NCBI GenBank assembly: GCA_010672825.2
Contig: JAAHFU020000005.1
Coordinates: 434,001-498,000, forward strand
From: Leptolyngbya sp. SIO1E4
GTDB taxonomy: Bacteria > Cyanobacteriota > Cyanobacteriia > Phormidesmidales > Phormidesmidaceae
Direction of reading: 5' to 3'
DNA length: 64,000 nt
Made by a program: the position numbers and the translations under genes. The notes under the pieces are model-generated. The model was given only the letters and a program-made list of their open reading frames with translations. It was not told the DNA's origin and did not search any database. The first letter of the stretch is position 1. The number at the start of each line of letters is the position of its first letter. Of the stretch, positions 35,159-44,039 are shown in pieces.

Positions 35159-35196
35159 AAGTCGGTCTCACAAAGAAAAAAGTCGCGTTCACAAAG
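35159..35196 (+). promoter_or_regulatory. paired 17-bp direct repeats (21-bp period), candidate AraC operator
   Basis: AAGTCGGTCTCACAAAG (35159-35175) and AAGTCGCGTTCACAAAG (35180-35196) match in 14 of 17 positions and start 21 bp apart, about 108 bp before the receptor start. They resemble the unit TCCGTTTnGCnAAR seen before 8824 and 40222 (TC, T, C and AAG in register). Likely target of the adjacent AraC regulator; inference. Confidence 0.6.
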
Positions 35197-35303
35197 GTGG
35201 CGATCGCGTCTCCCCCTTATTATGCTCTCACTCAGTTAATAAGAAGTATTTGCATTAGCAAGGTCTTTAGGCTGGGGTCGGTGTGTGATGAGGGTGGAAA
35301 AGC

Positions 35304-37952
35304 ATGATGCAATGGTTATGGGGAGCGTCCTTAAAGACGATGGTGAGGGGGGTTCCCTTCGGAATAACAGCGCTGCTGGCTCTTTTGTCAATGCCATCTG
35401 CGATCGCGGAGGAAGCGGTCAATCGTGCAACAGAAAATCAAACACCTGCTGCGACTGAACCCACTAATGGGTCTGGCTTAACGGAGCCGATCCCAGTAGA
35501 GGCGGTCCCGCAGCCAGCAATGGAGGGTGTGGCCACGACGGTAGATGAATGGCTGACACCCATCGCCCAGGCCGAATTGGTTGAGATTACCAACATCCAG
35601 GTTGAGGAAACTGCAGAGGGGTTTACACTGCAGCTTGAAACGACGGGCGAGTTGGCAGTGCCTGAAACCGCGATTATGGGTAATGCGGCGATCGCCGACA
35701 TCCCCAATGCCGTTTTGCAATTGCCAGACGGCGAAGAATTCTTGGTTAGCGAACCGGCCGAGAGCATCTCACTGATCAACATCACTAACCTGCCGGATAA
35801 TCAGGTGCGGATTGCGATTACCGGCACCGATGCCCCACCGGCTATTGACATCAGCACTGAGGCAACCGGACTCACCATCAGCGGTATTCCTGGAGATCCA
35901 ACTGTTCAGGCTCCGGATGAGGAAGCGATTCAGGTGGTGGTCACAGGGGAAGCTGAGGACGATGATTACTTTGTGCCCAATGCCAGCACCGCTACCCGCA
36001 CCGATACGCCCATTCTGGATACGCCTGCGTCAATTCAGGTGATTCCTCGTCAAGTGCTGGAAGATCAGCAGGTGGTTAGGCTCGAAGAGGCACTCACCAA
36101 TGTCAGCGGTGTAACGCCTGGCAATACACTCTCTGGTAATACTGAAACTTTTAATATCCGAGGATTCGAGAATACTCGCGTTCTCCAAGATGGCTTCAGG
36201 CAATTCGGTGGCTTTGGAGCGAATATAACTGAAACTGCCAACCTAGAGCAGGTGGAAGTTCTCAAAGGCCCAGCTTCGATTTTGTATGGCGAGATTCAAC
36301 CAGGGGGCGTCATCAATGTAGTGACAAAGCAACCGCTGTCAGAGCCGTATTACGATCTTCAGGCCCAAGTCGGCAGTCGAGAATTTATTAGCCCCAGTCT
36401 TGACTTTTCTGGCCCTCTGACGGCAGACGGACGCTTACGCTATCGTCTCAATGCTCTCGTCCGCCGTGAAGAAAGTTTTCGAGATTTTAACAACAACCTT
36501 AGTCGTTCTTTCATCGCCCCAACCCTTGCTTGGCAGATTAGCGATCGCACCGATCTGACGGTGCAATTCGAATACATTGATGATGAGTTACTGTTTGACA
36601 ACAGTTTAGTTGCCTCTGGTGAAGACGTTGTAGATGTTCCCCTCGATCGAAATCTTTTCGACCCTGCCAATCATGGTAAAAGCGAATTTATCAACGTTGG
36701 CTATAACTTAGAGCATCGTTTCAGCGATAACTGGCGATTACGCAACGCTTTTCGTTACACCTATCGAGATAATTTTGTTTTTGGAGCGCTGCAGGCTGGT
36801 TTTGATGAGAATACTGGTATCCTCACTCGTGTTCCGGGGAGTCAAAATCTAATCGCTGAAAATTATTCGCTCCAAACCAATATCGTTGGTGAATTTGCCA
36901 CGGGCTCCATCCAACATACTCTTCTGTTTGGAATTGATCTCAACCGAACAGATATCTCAACCTTTGCAAGGATTGATTTTTCTAACCGTCAACCTCTGAA
37001 TATTTTTGACCCGGTTTATGGAGTATTTGCTGACATCAACTTCGATGACTTGCCGATTTTTAGAGACATTGATGGCCAATCAGATCGGCTAGGCATCTAT
37101 CTGCAAGATCAGATTAACTTCTCCGACAATTTAATTCTCTTAGCCGGGTTGCGCTATGACACTGTAGAGCAAAGCACAGTCAACGGTCCGACTGCTATCA
37201 ACCCTACGCCTTCTGGAACCACTCAAAATGATGATGCAGTGACCCCCAGAGTCGGCATTGTCTATCAACCAACTTCTAACATTTCCCTCTACGGCAGCTA
37301 CTCTCAATCATTTACGCCTAGCTCCGTGACAACAGCAGCCGGTGATCCCTTAGAACCTGAGCGAGGCGAAGGGTTTGAAGTCGGAGTCAAAACTGAATTA
37401 CTCGACGGCGATCTGCTAGCAACACTGGCTTATTTCAATATCACTAAGCAAAATGTCGCAACTCAAGACCCCAACAATTCGTTCTTTTCAGTCGCAACGG
37501 GTGAACAGCACAGTCAAGGCATTGAACTCGACATTGCTGGAGAAATTTTGCCGGGCTGGAATGTGATTGCTTCCTATGCCTACATTGATGCGGAGGTTAC
37601 AGAAGACAACGTGATTCCTGAAGGCAATCGTCTGTTTAATAGCCCCCGGCATAGCGCCAGCCTCTGGACAAATTACGAAATTCAAGCGGGTGATTTGGCA
37701 GGATTAGGCTTTGGTCTAGGCTTTAACTTTGTAGGGGAACGCGCAGGCGATTTAGCCAATAGTTTTGAAATAGACAGCTATGTTCTCGCGAATGCCGCAA
37801 TTTCTTATGAGCGCGACGACTGGCGATTAGCGCTCAATATCAAGAATCTTTTTGACACCGACTATATCCGATCTACGAGCGGCAGTAGACTTTTTGGGAA
37901 TCTCCCGGGAGAGCCGTTTACTGTCATCGGTTCATTTTCGATTCAATTTTGA
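35304..37952 (+). CDS. AMIN-domain TonB-dependent siderophore receptor
   Basis: 882 residues; ATG ATG after AGGGTGGAA. Signal peptide (GITALLALLSMPSAIA), AMIN domain at about 75-170 (LVEITNIQVEETAEGFTLQL), plug from about 205 with NASTATRTDTPILDTPASIQ and LEQVEVLKGPASILYG, barrel ending VIGSFSIQF. Very similar in design to the receptor at 4653, including the stretch GIELDIAGEILPGWNVIAS near residue 740. Imports a ferri-siderophore across the outer membrane. Followed by the binding protein at 38034. Regulated probably by the AraC protein at 33035 through the paired repeats upstream. Confidence 0.93.
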   Translation: MMQWLWGASLKTMVRGVPFGITALLALLSMPSAIAEEAVNRATENQTPAATEPTNGSGLTEPIPVEAVPQPAMEGVATTVDEWLTPIAQAELVEITNIQVEETAEGFTLQLETTGELAVPETAIMGNAAIADIPNAVLQLPDGEEFLVSEPAESISLINITNLPDNQVRIAITGTDAPPAIDISTEATGLTISGIPGDPTVQAPDEEAIQVVVTGEAEDDDYFVPNASTATRTDTPILDTPASIQVIPRQVLEDQQVVRLEEALTNVSGVTPGNTLSGNTETFNIRGFENTRVLQDGFRQFGGFGANITETANLEQVEVLKGPASILYGEIQPGGVINVVTKQPLSEPYYDLQAQVGSREFISPSLDFSGPLTADGRLRYRLNALVRREESFRDFNNNLSRSFIAPTLAWQISDRTDLTVQFEYIDDELLFDNSLVASGEDVVDVPLDRNLFDPANHGKSEFINVGYNLEHRFSDNWRLRNAFRYTYRDNFVFGALQAGFDENTGILTRVPGSQNLIAENYSLQTNIVGEFATGSIQHTLLFGIDLNRTDISTFARIDFSNRQPLNIFDPVYGVFADINFDDLPIFRDIDGQSDRLGIYLQDQINFSDNLILLAGLRYDTVEQSTVNGPTAINPTPSGTTQNDDAVTPRVGIVYQPTSNISLYGSYSQSFTPSSVTTAAGDPLEPERGEGFEVGVKTELLDGDLLATLAYFNITKQNVATQDPNNSFFSVATGEQHSQGIELDIAGEILPGWNVIASYAYIDAEVTEDNVIPEGNRLFNSPRHSASLWTNYEIQAGDLAGLGFGLGFNFVGERAGDLANSFEIDSYVLANAAISYERDDWRLALNIKNLFDTDYIRSTSGSRLFGNLPGEPFTVIGSFSIQF

Positions 37953-38033
37953 CGGATACACCATCTGTCCTCCCTTGCCTGGGATCGAAAATCGTACAAG
38001 GAAACCCCTAAATGAAGTGGATAAGGGAGGTTC

Positions 38034-39110
38034 ATGAAGATCATTTTGAATGCTAGGTTGTTAGTACTAACTGCGGTCGTGGCTTTTGCCATTGCCGCCT
38101 GCAACACTAAGACACTCTCTACTGATTCAGACCAAAATCCTGCTTCTCAACTATCGGCAACACCAACCGACTGTCGCACCATTGAGCATGAAGCAGGTGA
38201 AACCGAAGTTTGCGGTCAACCCCAGCGGATTGTGGTGCTCGGTTCCTACGTGCTAGAACCTTTACTCGCTCTCGATGTCCAGCCAATTGGGTACGCCGAA
38301 TATGTGGCATTCCATCAGGGAGATTACACCGATCCCAGCCAACAAATTCCTTACCTGGGTGATTTGATGGCGCCGCCACTAGCCAATGTTGGCACAGCAA
38401 GTCAGCCTTCCATCGAAGCGATTATCGAGGCTCAGCCCGATTTGATTTTGGCTGCTGAGTTTATTAATGCTGGCGAATATGACACCTTATCGAGGATTGC
38501 ACCAACGCTGCTACTTGATTACGATGAGCCTGAGCAAAGCCTGAGCGCTATCGCGCTAGCTACCAATCGCATCGAACAAGCCGATCAATTGTTGACACAA
38601 ACAGCACAGCAGCTTGAGGAGGCGCAGGCCATATTCGCTTCTTTAGCTGCAACTCATCCTAAAGTGGCATTGCTTTCCCCATCAGATTTGCAGAATATAC
38701 AAGTTATTACAAATTCTGCTTCTCACTGTGGTTCATTAATCGAAGAATTAGGGTTTCAGTTAGTGTTTCCACCTGGGTTGAACAATGACGATTCCAGCCC
38801 ATCTGCGCCCATTTCTCTCGAATCTTTACCCCAGTTGAATGATGCCGATATCGTCATTTTGCTGGGCTACAACTTTAGCGATTTCAAGTCACTTGGGAGT
38901 GTGGATCGCTTTGAAGAACATCAACTGTCAAAGTTAAAGCAGGCATGGGAGGAGAATGCGATCGCCCAATCCCTCGACGCCAGCCAAGCCGGACGGGCCT
39001 ACTTCATTCCAGGTTACTTATGCGCAGGCTTACCCGGCCCTATCGGCACGGAGCTGTATCTGGAAGAACTCAAGGAGCAATTACTGTCGTCTCATGAGGG
39101 AACTGATTGA
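38034..39110 (+). CDS. iron-siderophore ABC transporter substrate-binding lipoprotein
   Basis: 358 residues. ATG after GGGAGG. Lipobox AIAAC near residue 24. FecB/FhuD-type motifs: CGQPQRIVVLGSYVLEPLLA, VGTASQPSIEAIIEAQPDLI and a C-terminal lobe with NDADIVILLGYNF. It has several Cys residues (DCRTIEH, EVCGQP, SHCGSL, YLCAGL) that could form disulfides. It lies 82 bp after the receptor gene, likely the same operon. More diverged from the protein at 7319 than the remnant at 14 kb is. Confidence 0.88.
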   Translation: MKIILNARLLVLTAVVAFAIAACNTKTLSTDSDQNPASQLSATPTDCRTIEHEAGETEVCGQPQRIVVLGSYVLEPLLALDVQPIGYAEYVAFHQGDYTDPSQQIPYLGDLMAPPLANVGTASQPSIEAIIEAQPDLILAAEFINAGEYDTLSRIAPTLLLDYDEPEQSLSAIALATNRIEQADQLLTQTAQQLEEAQAIFASLAATHPKVALLSPSDLQNIQVITNSASHCGSLIEELGFQLVFPPGLNNDDSSPSAPISLESLPQLNDADIVILLGYNFSDFKSLGSVDRFEEHQLSKLKQAWEENAIAQSLDASQAGRAYFIPGYLCAGLPGPIGTELYLEELKEQLLSSHEGTD

Positions 39111-39122
39111 GGGCGATTGTCT

Positions 39123-39815
39123 CTACCCTGGTAAGCGATCAGGGTCGATGCCTTGCGATCGCAAATAGGCTTCCAGTCGTTCCACTCGTTGTCGTTCCTG
39201 CTCTTCAGCGCTCAGATGCCGGTTCCCCTGCGCGTCGTACCAGGTCAAAATTTCCTGCGATATTCCACCTACCTGTCCCTGATAGCGCCCAATACCCAGT
39301 CCCACTTCTGGCATCCAATAGGGTTCGCCAATCTGCAAGCGGTAGGTTCCTGCTTCGTCAAGCTTATAGACCTCAAAGGGCTGGTGTCGGTCTCGCTGCC
39401 AAAACTCGGGATTGTAAATGACGTAGTACATCACCCCCAGTCGACTATAGGTTTCTAGTTTGCGAGTGTATTCATCCCCCGGCTGATGAGACACCATCTC
39501 CAGCACAAAGATGGGGGAAATGCCTTGCTCTTCCCACATCACGTAGCTGCGCCGCGACTTGCCCCCTTTTTTGCGCTCTACTCCCAAACTCAGAAAGGCA
39601 TCGGGTACTACCGGCACCAGTGGACTGGGTCCAGTGGTATGGTAAACCGCCATATCGACTCCAAAGTACCAGTCCATGCGCTCTGACCACAGATGCGTCA
39701 ACAGCAGCAGTAGCAGATTGGGCAGAAGATTCTGATCCTCGTTATCCACTGGAGTATCGTCCGAGCAGGGGAGTTCTTCAGCACTGGGTAGCGATTGATT
39801 GACGGATGACAACAT
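39123..39815 (-). CDS. Uma2 family (DUF820) nuclease-like protein
   Basis: 230 residues from ATG 39815 (an upstream start adds 13 residues with poor support). Uma2 core: PVVPDAFLSLGVERKKGG, WEEQGISPIFVLEMVS, YTRKLETYSRLGVMYYVIYN. C-terminus ERLEAYLRSQGIDPDRLPG, the same tail as the gene at 34076. Convergent with the binding-protein gene (12 bp between stops) and divergent from the O-methyltransferase. Confidence 0.85.
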   Translation of the reverse strand: MLSSVNQSLPSAEELPCSDDTPVDNEDQNLLPNLLLLLLTHLWSERMDWYFGVDMAVYHTTGPSPLVPVVPDAFLSLGVERKKGGKSRRSYVMWEEQGISPIFVLEMVSHQPGDEYTRKLETYSRLGVMYYVIYNPEFWQRDRHQPFEVYKLDEAGTYRLQIGEPYWMPEVGLGIGRYQGQVGGISQEILTWYDAQGNRHLSAEEQERQRVERLEAYLRSQGIDPDRLPG

Positions 39816-39949
39816 GATGAGTCGTTTCGCTCCGCAAAGGTGCAATTGCACCAATTATAGTGATTCTTCTTTGGGCACCGAGCGATTCTCCAGTGGAGAG
39901 GCTGCGCCAACGCCCATCTCTGGATGCCAGCCAAGCCAGACGCAAAAAG

Positions 39950-39984
39950 TCCATCTTGCGAAGAAAAGACTCCGTTTAGCAAAG
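39950..39984 (+). promoter_or_regulatory. paired 14-bp repeats (21-bp period), candidate AraC operator
   Basis: TCCATCTTGCGAAG (39950-39963) and TCCGTTTAGCAAAG (39971-39984) start 21 bp apart and match in 10 of 14 positions. The second resembles TCCGTTTCGCGAAA at 8419-8432. Upstream of the O-methyltransferase by about 240 bp, which would place that gene in the iron regulon; inference. Confidence 0.5.
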
Positions 39985-40103
39985 GAATTACAGCCTCTAA
40001 ATCGGTATGATGCTTCTGCTCTGATTCTGACTCCCTTCTGAGTGTATTTTCCAAAGGTAACTGTCTAAACCGAAGAATCCAGTTTGGATAGGGAATCAGG
40101 AGC

Positions 40104-40144
40104 CAGGAGTTAGAATCCAGTGCTCTTCTGAATTCTGACTCCTG
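40104..40144. repeat. hairpin-forming intergenic repeat
   Basis: CAGGAGTTAGAAT (40104-40116) pairs with ATTCTGACTCCTG (40132-40144), one G-T pair. The loop contains CCAGTGCTCT as in the hairpin at 2048-2088, so the two belong to one dispersed family. Confidence 0.55.
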
Positions 40145-40221
40145 AATTCTGACAATACCGAAGTTTCACACCTTAAGCCGATCCCCTTTTTCCAATGCCT
40201 CTACGACAGGAGAACACGACG

Positions 40222-40887
40222 ATGTCTACCAAAACGGGTAAGCTACACTCCCATCTCTATGAATATCTGCTCTCCGTTTCCCTACGAGAACCTGAAATTC
40301 TGACTCAGCTGCGTCAAGAAACCGCCCAACATCCCCATGGCAACATGCAAATCGCTCCGGATCAGGGACAGTTTATGGCCTTGCTAGTAAAGCTCATGGG
40401 TGCCAAAAAAATTCTCGAAATCGGCACCTTTACCGGCTATAGCGCTCTATGGATGGCACTGGCTCTCCCTGACGATGGCACCCTCATCGCTTGTGACGTG
40501 AATGAAGACTACACTGCGATCGCCCAGCGTTACTGGCAAGCCGCTGGTGTGAACGCCAAAATTGATCTGCACATCGCCCCAGCTTTAGATACGTTAGATA
40601 GGCTGCTGACAACCGGACAGGCTGGCACCTTTGACTTTGCCTTCATTGACGCTGACAAAACAAACTACCCCCCCTACTACGAAAAGTCTCTAGACCTGCT
40701 ACGACCCGGAGGGCTCATGGCGATCGACAATGTGATCTGGGGTGGGGCGGTGGCTGATCCAAACAAAACCGACCCCGACACGCTGGCGCTGAGATCGCTC
40801 AATCAAGCTCTCCACCAAGATCAGCGCATTGAATTGAGCCTGTTGCCCATTGCCGATGGCCTGACGCTGGCCCTTAAGCGGCCCTAG
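40222..40887 (+). CDS. class I SAM-dependent O-methyltransferase
   Basis: 221 residues from ATG 40222 with AGGAG upstream. Catechol/caffeoyl-CoA-type O-methyltransferase: KKILEIGTFTGYSALWMALA (SAM motif I) near 60, DFAFIDADKTNYPPYYE (metal site, motif III) near 135-150, and GGLMAIDNVIWGGAVADP near 165. Such Mg-dependent enzymes methylate catechols and other vicinal diols. In an iron-siderophore setting it could modify a catecholate, but that is inference. Its last 60 residues have a decayed twin at 14.3 kb next to a decayed binding protein. Confidence 0.9.
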   Translation: MSTKTGKLHSHLYEYLLSVSLREPEILTQLRQETAQHPHGNMQIAPDQGQFMALLVKLMGAKKILEIGTFTGYSALWMALALPDDGTLIACDVNEDYTAIAQRYWQAAGVNAKIDLHIAPALDTLDRLLTTGQAGTFDFAFIDADKTNYPPYYEKSLDLLRPGGLMAIDNVIWGGAVADPNKTDPDTLALRSLNQALHQDQRIELSLLPIADGLTLALKRP

Positions 40888-40923
40888 GCAACTTAGGCCT
40901 AACTCAGGCGTTCAACCCCTCTT

Positions 40924-41090
40924 CTACTCGGGCGGTTGATTAAGGTCAATCCCCTGAGATCGCAAGTAGGCTTCCAGTCTTTCCTTTGCCTGTCGTTCCT
41001 GTTCTGTAAGCTGGCGTTCTTGTTCTTCAGCATTCAGATAACGACGACTTTGAGCATCCTACCAAGTCAAAATTTCCTGAAAGTATGATT
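40924..41090 (-). pseudogene. C-terminal remnant of Uma2 gene
   Basis: Minus-strand frame reading FQEILTW, an in-frame TAG, DAQSRRYLNAEEQERQ, then ERLEAYLRSQGIDLNQPPE and stop at 40924-40926. It matches the tail of the Uma2 gene at 39123 (SQEILTWYDAQGNRHLSAEEQERQ), with Tyr replaced by a stop codon. Only about 55 codons survive. Confidence 0.85.
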
Positions 41091-41134
41091 CTTTCGGTCC
41101 ACTCGGCGGCGTTACCACCAGTCTAACTGTCCTG

Positions 41135-41226
41135 TTATAGCGGTGTGCATTTGGATCAAGCACACCCTAGACCCCAAACCCTAGACCCTGCCTTCACCAA
41201 AACGTACTGGATTGACCTGAATAGGG
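41135..41226 (+). repeat. dispersed intergenic repeat, copy 1
   Basis: About 90 bp similar, in inverted orientation, to 63709-63797. Shared core: ATCAAGCACACCCTAGACCC then CAAACCC and AGACCCTG, flanked by TATAGCnGTnTGCA and GTACTGGA. No coding potential. May be a small mobile or transcribed repeat. It follows the Uma2 remnant and precedes the Ni/peptide importer. Confidence 0.75.
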
Positions 41227-41412
41227 CTATAGGTTCGCTCCGCCATTTCTACCCACCATGCAGAAGACCTTAAAAGTCGCAGGGAGAAAACTTTAGCTTT
41301 TCTACCGTTGCTTATCCCTCCCCCTTGGATTGTTTTTGGCAAGAAGCCAGTGGTAGCCTCCAGCTTTAGGACTCAAATCCTTTTAGCTGCTGGTTCGTTG
41401 GTTTAACAGGCA

Positions 41413-43053
41413 ATGCATCACCTTGTGAAAGTTTCTATCTGGCCCTTAGGGATGCTCCTAATGGGGCAGGCTTTAGTCGGATGTGGTTCTGGTTCTCAAG
41501 AATCTGCAGAGGTCTCAGAACCCGCCTCAATGCCGTTGCAGACTGGCTCCGCCGAGCAAATTGTGTTAGCGATTGGCGGTGAAAGTGAAGAGGGTTACGA
41601 CCCAACCCTGGGCTGGGGCCGCTACGGCTCACCCCTGTTCCAGAGCACACTCCTGAAGCGAGATGCCGACCTCAACATCGTCAATGACCTAGCAACGGAC
41701 TACACCATCAGTGAAGATGGGCTGACCTGGACTGTGACCCTCCGCGACGATGTTGTCTTTTCAGATGGGGAACCTCTGACGGCAGCCGATGTCGCCTACA
41801 CCTTCAATCAAGCTGGGGAAAGTGGTGGCCTGACCGATGTGACGGTGCTGGAAGAGGCCGTTGCTGTGGATGACACCACTGTGGAACTGCGTCTGGCAGA
41901 ACCACAAAGCACGTTTGTGAATCGCCTGATCACGCTGGGCATTGTGCCCGAACATGCCCATGGCCCCGATTATGCCCGCAATCCGATCGGCTCTGGGCCT
42001 TACCAAATGGTGCAGTGGGATGAGGGGCAGCAGCTCATTGTCGAGGCCAATCCCAACTATTACGGCGAGGCGCCTGGCCTCGAACGACTGGTGTTTCTCT
42101 TCCTCGAAGAGGATGCGGCTTTTGCGGCAGCGAAAGCGGGACAGGCTCAGGTTGCCAGCGTCCCCCAATCCCTAGCCGTACAAAGCATTGACGGCATGAC
42201 CCTCTACGACGTCACCAGTGTCGATAATCGGGGACTGATGTTTCCTTTTGCTTCAGCGACAGGGGAAACCACGCCAAATGGCGATCCTATTGGCAATGAC
42301 GTGACCGCCGATCGTGCCATTCGGCAAGCGGTTAACTACGCCATCGATCGCCAAGCCCTGGTAGATGGGGTGCTGGAAGGCTATGGCTCCGTAGCTTATG
42401 GACCCGTCAGCGGACTCGCTTGGGAAGAACCGAACGCCGCCATTGAGGATGCCCAACCCGAGCAAGCGCAGGAGATTCTAGCGGCGGGTGGCTGGGCCGA
42501 TACCGATGGCGATGGCGTGCTGGAAAAAGACGGGCTGAAGGCCGAATTCACCATCCTCTATCCGGCGAACGACAGTACCCGGCAGGCGCTGGCGCTGGCA
42601 GCGGCAGAAATGTTGAAGCCAGTCGGCATTCAGGCCAACGTCGAGGGCAGAAGCTGGGATGAAATTGAACCAGCGATGCACAGCAACGTGGTGTTGTTTG
42701 GTTGGGGCAGCCATGACCAGACAGAAATGTATAACCTTTACCACAGCCAAGCCGCCCAAGGAGATTTCTACAACGCTGGCTACTACGCCAACCAGGCCAT
42801 TGATGAAACCCTTGATCTGGCGATGGGAGCCCCCTCAGAAGCCGAAGCGATCGCCTTCTGGAAAGCAGCTCAGTGGGACGGCAACCAGGGCTTTACAGCC
42901 CAAGGCGATGCCGCCTGGGCCTGGCTGGTCAATCTCGACCACACTTACTTTGTCAGCGACTGCCTGGATATCGGCCAACCTCAAGTTGAACCTCACGGCC
43001 ACGGTTGGCCCATTACCGCCAATATTGCCGAGTGGGAGTGGACATGCAACTAA
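41413..43053 (+). CDS. Ni/peptide-type ABC importer substrate-binding lipoprotein (SBP_bac_5)
   Basis: 546 residues. Lipobox LVGCGSG near residue 24. Family 5 features: GWGRYGSPLFQSTLLKRDAD, LTWTVTLRDDVVFSDGEPLT with AADVAYTFN near residue 120, NPIGSGPYQMVQWDEGQQL near 190 and AIRQAVNYAIDRQALVDGVL near 310. Proteins with this layout bind nickel, nickel-chelates, opine metallophores or peptides (NikA/CntA/DppA). First gene of an operon with two permeases (9-bp overlap with the next gene) and, after an inserted gene pair, two ATPases. A role in Ni or Co uptake is attractive because cobalt enzymes lie next door, but the sequence alone does not decide. Confidence 0.9.
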   Translation: MHHLVKVSIWPLGMLLMGQALVGCGSGSQESAEVSEPASMPLQTGSAEQIVLAIGGESEEGYDPTLGWGRYGSPLFQSTLLKRDADLNIVNDLATDYTISEDGLTWTVTLRDDVVFSDGEPLTAADVAYTFNQAGESGGLTDVTVLEEAVAVDDTTVELRLAEPQSTFVNRLITLGIVPEHAHGPDYARNPIGSGPYQMVQWDEGQQLIVEANPNYYGEAPGLERLVFLFLEEDAAFAAAKAGQAQVASVPQSLAVQSIDGMTLYDVTSVDNRGLMFPFASATGETTPNGDPIGNDVTADRAIRQAVNYAIDRQALVDGVLEGYGSVAYGPVSGLAWEEPNAAIEDAQPEQAQEILAAGGWADTDGDGVLEKDGLKAEFTILYPANDSTRQALALAAAEMLKPVGIQANVEGRSWDEIEPAMHSNVVLFGWGSHDQTEMYNLYHSQAAQGDFYNAGYYANQAIDETLDLAMGAPSEAEAIAFWKAAQWDGNQGFTAQGDAAWAWLVNLDHTYFVSDCLDIGQPQVEPHGHGWPITANIAEWEWTCN

Positions 43054-44039
43054 AGCCCGTTCTCACCTTTGCCGCTGGCAAGCTCCTGCGGCTGGGCCTC
43101 TTGCTGTTAGCAGTAGCGGTCTTCACCTTTGTGCTGCTCAGCTTATCCCCCATTGACCCGGTCCAAGCCTACATTGGGGCCGATATGCTGCAGATTAGCC
43201 CCGAGCAGCGGCAGCTGATTGCCGAGCGCTGGGGACTCGATCAACCCATGCTCCTACGCTTTGGGGACTGGTTGGGGCAATTGTTGCAGGGCAACTGGGG
43301 CACCTCCATGGTGTTTAACCAGCCAGTCAGTGAGGTCATTGCCAGTCGTTTTCGGGTGTCGTTGCAAATGCTGGCGATCGCCTGGCTACTCTCCGGCATT
43401 CTCGGCTTGGGGTTAGGCATCCTGGCAGGGGCGCTAGCTGGCACCTGGATTGATCGAGCGATTCGTCTCTATGCTTACACCCTGGCTTCGTCGCCCACCT
43501 TCTGGGTCGCATTGCTGCTGTTGATTACCTTCTCCGTCTCGCTACGGATCACCCCCATCTGCTGTGCGGCACCTCCCGGCGTTTTGGCCGCCGATATCAC
43601 TATCTGGCAACATCTTCATCACCTGCTGCTGCCCGCTATCACCCTCAGCATTATTGGCATTGCCAACATCGCCCTACACACTCGACAGAAGCTAATTGAT
43701 GTGTTGCATAGCGATTACATTCTGTTTGCCCACGCTCAGGGGGAAACCCTGTGGGGCGTGATCCGTCACCATGGCTTCCGCAATTTGATCCTCCCCGCAC
43801 TGACCCTGCAATTTGCCTCTTTGAGTGAGCTGTTTGGCGGTTCTGTCCTGGTGGAGCAGGTGTTTGCCTACCCGGGTTTAGGCGAAGCCACCGTGCAAGC
43901 GGCTCTTCGCAGCGATGTGCCACTACTGGTGGGCATCGTGTTCTTTAGTGCGCTATTTGTCTACACCGGCAACACCGTGGCAGATCTGGCGTATCCCATC
44001 GTTGACCCTCGCATTCGATTGGGGGGCTGGCAAGCATGA
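43044..44039 (+). CDS. ABC importer permease (DppB/NikB type)
   Basis: 331 residues from ATG 43044 inside the end of the binding-protein gene (GGGAG upstream). About six membrane helices, periplasmic LTIAERWGLDQP-like segment (LIAERWGLDQPMLLRFGDWL), and the EAA-type cytoplasmic loop FAHAQGETLWGVIRHHGFRN that docks with the ATPases. C-terminal VEQVFAYPGLGEATVQAALR is typical of DppB/NikB. Overlaps the next permease by ATGA. Confidence 0.92.
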   Translation: MQLKPVLTFAAGKLLRLGLLLLAVAVFTFVLLSLSPIDPVQAYIGADMLQISPEQRQLIAERWGLDQPMLLRFGDWLGQLLQGNWGTSMVFNQPVSEVIASRFRVSLQMLAIAWLLSGILGLGLGILAGALAGTWIDRAIRLYAYTLASSPTFWVALLLLITFSVSLRITPICCAAPPGVLAADITIWQHLHHLLLPAITLSIIGIANIALHTRQKLIDVLHSDYILFAHAQGETLWGVIRHHGFRNLILPALTLQFASLSELFGGSVLVEQVFAYPGLGEATVQAALRSDVPLLVGIVFFSALFVYTGNTVADLAYPIVDPRIRLGGWQA

